From a virus: a stretch of 21,955 nucleotides of DNA. Below the pieces are notes generated by a model that saw only the letters and a program-made list of their open reading frames with translations, was not told where the DNA came from and made no database searches. The stretch covers positions 1-21,955 of IMG/VR virus record IMGVR_UViG_3300028393_003819, one strand, 5' to 3'. Positions 20,715-21,955 of this stretch are shown one piece after another. Numbering within the stretch: position 1 is the stretch's first letter; each line of letters starts with the position of its first letter. Position numbers and translations under genes: made by a program.

Positions 20715-21040
20715 ATGGAGTATTATATTATGATGAGATAGAAAAGATATGGTATGTTAATTGGTTATACAAATTAGAAACTATGCCAGGTGCGGCCCTT
20801 AGTGGCAGACATAAAGTATGTGCGGAGTCTGTTGTGAGTATAGAATTGAGAGGGCTTAGTTCAGGTGATAGTGTTCTTTATATTGAAGAAGAAGGATATG
20901 CAAGGATTATTAATTCTGCTGATGATTTGAGTTTATATTCACAGATTGAACACCTTATTATCAAGTGGAATATTGATGGTACCAAAACTGCCGGAGATTT
21001 AACAAGACAGATTATGAAACTTATTCAAAAACAAAAATAG
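20711..21040 (+). CDS. Hypothetical protein, 109 aa
   Basis: Starts MNGVLYYDEIEKIWYVNWLY, coupled to the preceding gene by a 4-nt overlap. The chain alternates strands (GRHKVCAESVVSIELRGL, DSVLYIEEEGYARII) and ends in a helix (DLTRQIMKLIQKQK). No signal peptide or recognisable motif. Likely a small single-domain cytoplasmic protein; function unknown. Confidence 0.8.
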   Translation: MNGVLYYDEIEKIWYVNWLYKLETMPGAALSGRHKVCAESVVSIELRGLSSGDSVLYIEEEGYARIINSADDLSLYSQIEHLIIKWNIDGTKTAGDLTRQIMKLIQKQK

Positions 21041-21046
21041 ACCTAT

Positions 21047-21442
21047 ATGAAACATTTAATCCTTGCGGTATTGTTGTTAGCCGCGTGTTCAAAACCGAAC
21101 ATAACAACCTATGAAACAAAAGAAGTCTTTTATAAACTACAAGAAGTAGATAAAGACGGAAAAACAATTGAGAGTCCCATTCGCTCAACTAACGTAACAA
21201 TTACAAGTAGAGACGGAGATGACGAAGATGATGATGATGACCACAATCCTGTCCCAATTAAATTAGAGACATTTGTTGTTGTGAGATTAAATTCAAATAC
21301 CATTAAGGTGTATTGGGAAGCAACAAATGAAGATGGAGTAAGTCATTATAACATCTTAAAATCATTTGATAGTAAAGTTTGGGGTAGTTCAGTTAGACTT
21401 GAAAAAGGGGATGGAAAATACACTTATATAGATAAATTTTAA
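21047..21442 (+). CDS. Lipoprotein, 131 aa
   Basis: The signal sequence MKHLILAVLLLAACSKPN has a clear lipobox (LAAC, Cys14), predicting cleavage by signal peptidase II and lipid attachment. The chain includes a very acidic run (DGDDEDDDDDHNP, about residues 56-68). It ends in a fibronectin-type-III-like segment (IKVYWEATNEDGVSHYNILKS and WGSSVRL). Acidic stretches near the N-terminus can act as surface-export signals in Bacteroidota lipoproteins, but this one is well downstream of the Cys. Phage-encoded lipoproteins often block superinfection; that is inference only. Confidence 0.82.
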   Translation: MKHLILAVLLLAACSKPNITTYETKEVFYKLQEVDKDGKTIESPIRSTNVTITSRDGDDEDDDDDHNPVPIKLETFVVVRLNSNTIKVYWEATNEDGVSHYNILKSFDSKVWGSSVRLEKGDGKYTYIDKF

Positions 21443-21445
21443 TAT

Positions 21446-21631
21446 ATGGAATTACCAACAGCAAATGAATTTCTTAAAAGAAATTCTTCAACAGATAATG
21501 AAAAAATGTTAATAAAATTCGCCAAATTACACGTAGAAGCGGCATTAGAAGAGGCGTTTAAAGTATCGGCATTAGAAACTTGGGAGGGAGATATAGTAAA
21601 AAATTCATATCCGTTAGAAAAAATAAAATAA
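21446..21631 (+). CDS. Small hypothetical phage protein, 61 aa
   Basis: Starts MELPTANEFLKRNSSTDNEK and is followed by a helical core, LIKFAKLHVEAALEEAFKVS, ending SYPLEKIK. The PTAxEFL... FAKLHVEAAL... YPLExIK layout is one I associate with short conserved phage proteins of unknown role. It begins 3 nt after the lipoprotein stop and is likely co-transcribed with it. No membrane or catalytic features. Confidence 0.8.
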   Translation: MELPTANEFLKRNSSTDNEKMLIKFAKLHVEAALEEAFKVSALETWEGDIVKNSYPLEKIK

Positions 21632-21632
21632 A

Positions 21633-21664
21633 TTTGGCTGGTATTCTGGAAAGGTATATCTTTG
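21633..21664 (+). promoter_or_regulatory. Bacteroidota-type promoter for the right-edge gene
   Basis: TTTG (21633-21636), 20 nt, TATCTTTG (21657-21664). Consensus match with correct spacing. Confidence 0.82.
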
Positions 21665-21685
21665 TATTCTAAATCAATCAAACAT

Positions 21686-21955
21686 ATGTCTACAACAACT
21701 ACCACCACCGCAATCGCAACCACAAAAGATGTAATCATCTCAAGAGTTCGTAACTATCAAGGTTCAAACTCATTCGTTATTAAAATGAGAGACGCTTTGA
21801 AAAAATGGGGAAACCTTACCGACAATCAGTTAAACGCCGCTGAAAAGTGTCTTAACGCAGAAGTTAAAGTTGAGGTTAATATTGAAACTTTATCTGATGA
21901 TATGAAAAAAATTGCCAAGTATGAGGGTGAAAGTACCTTCGTAAAGGACATCAAG
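21686..21955 (+). CDS. Hypothetical protein, 3' end beyond window
   Basis: An open frame of 90 codons from ATG 21686 to the right edge, starting MSTTTTTTAIATTKDVIISR. After a Thr-rich start comes a helical, basic chain (VRNYQGSNSFVIKMRDALKKWG, then LTDNQLNAAEKCLNAEVKVE). It follows a consensus host-type promoter by about 20 nt and uses more GC-rich third positions (GCC, ACC, AAG) than most genes here, as highly expressed genes may. The rest lies outside the window, so no family call is made. Confidence 0.8.
   Translation, partial: MSTTTTTTAIATTKDVIISRVRNYQGSNSFVIKMRDALKKWGNLTDNQLNAAEKCLNAEVKVEVNIETLSDDMKKIAKYEGESTFVKDIK

Overview
The window looks like part of a large tailed-phage genome (probably a myovirus) infecting a Bacteroidota host, or an integrated copy of one. 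Phage side: dense short genes with 1-23 nt overlaps, families typical of large phages (DUF3310, DUF192, a DUF5856-like protein, a GIY-YIG homing endonuclease, a stand-alone beta-class DNA methyltransferase), a phage-borne tRNA, and several proteins sharing short N-terminal leaders that end in an (I/L)-x-E motif. Bacteroidota side: repeated promoters of the TTTG / N19-20 / TAnnTTTG type, AT-rich DNA without Shine-Dalgarno sequences, and a secreted protein ending in a type IX secretion sorting domain.

Layout. 1-3960 is a leftward block: an edge gene with an apparent early frame break, an acidic unknown protein, four tandem paralogues of about 100-120 aa, a 52-aa Cys/Pro-rich protein and a GIY-YIG endonuclease. 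4023-8212 runs rightward: a 590-aa coiled-coil protein, a conserved-looking 249-aa protein, then a tightly overlapping chain ending in DUF3310 and a DNA methyltransferase with a terminator. 8254-10411 holds a candidate injected/internal protein, a DUF5856-like protein, and a divergent DUF192 / Nudix pair. 10465-13603 is a cassette of three exported proteins, each followed by a hairpin terminator.

13604-15270 has no credible protein gene and is the most interesting part. Three near-identical promoter cassettes precede, in order, a tRNA-Met(CAU), a compact roughly 90-nt RNA, and a structured RNA of roughly 0.9-1.0 kb ending at a strong terminator. The tRNA and the large RNA each follow a leader hairpin and an almost identical boxA-like sequence, AGTTCTTT(A/G)AATAA. 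This resembles the giant ornate phage RNAs (GOLLD/ROOL type), which are often linked to tRNAs, but family membership could not be tested here.

15271-17324 encodes two proteins with nearly the same 26-residue leader on different bodies. 17354-18974 holds a small leftward gene, an SPFH/band-7 protein, two small overlapping genes and a structured 3' region. 18973-20396 is a leftward pair including a protein with ten DnaJ-type CxxCxGxG zinc motifs and no J domain. 20457 to the right edge has small phage genes, a lipoprotein and a partial gene with a host-type promoter.

Working together (inference): genes with host-type promoters (SPFH, 18318/18593, the edge gene, the RNA locus) could be read by the unmodified host polymerase. 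Several leader-bearing proteins instead follow a TATTTAT(A/T) box 11-13 nt before the start codon, which may be a phage late promoter serving virion components.
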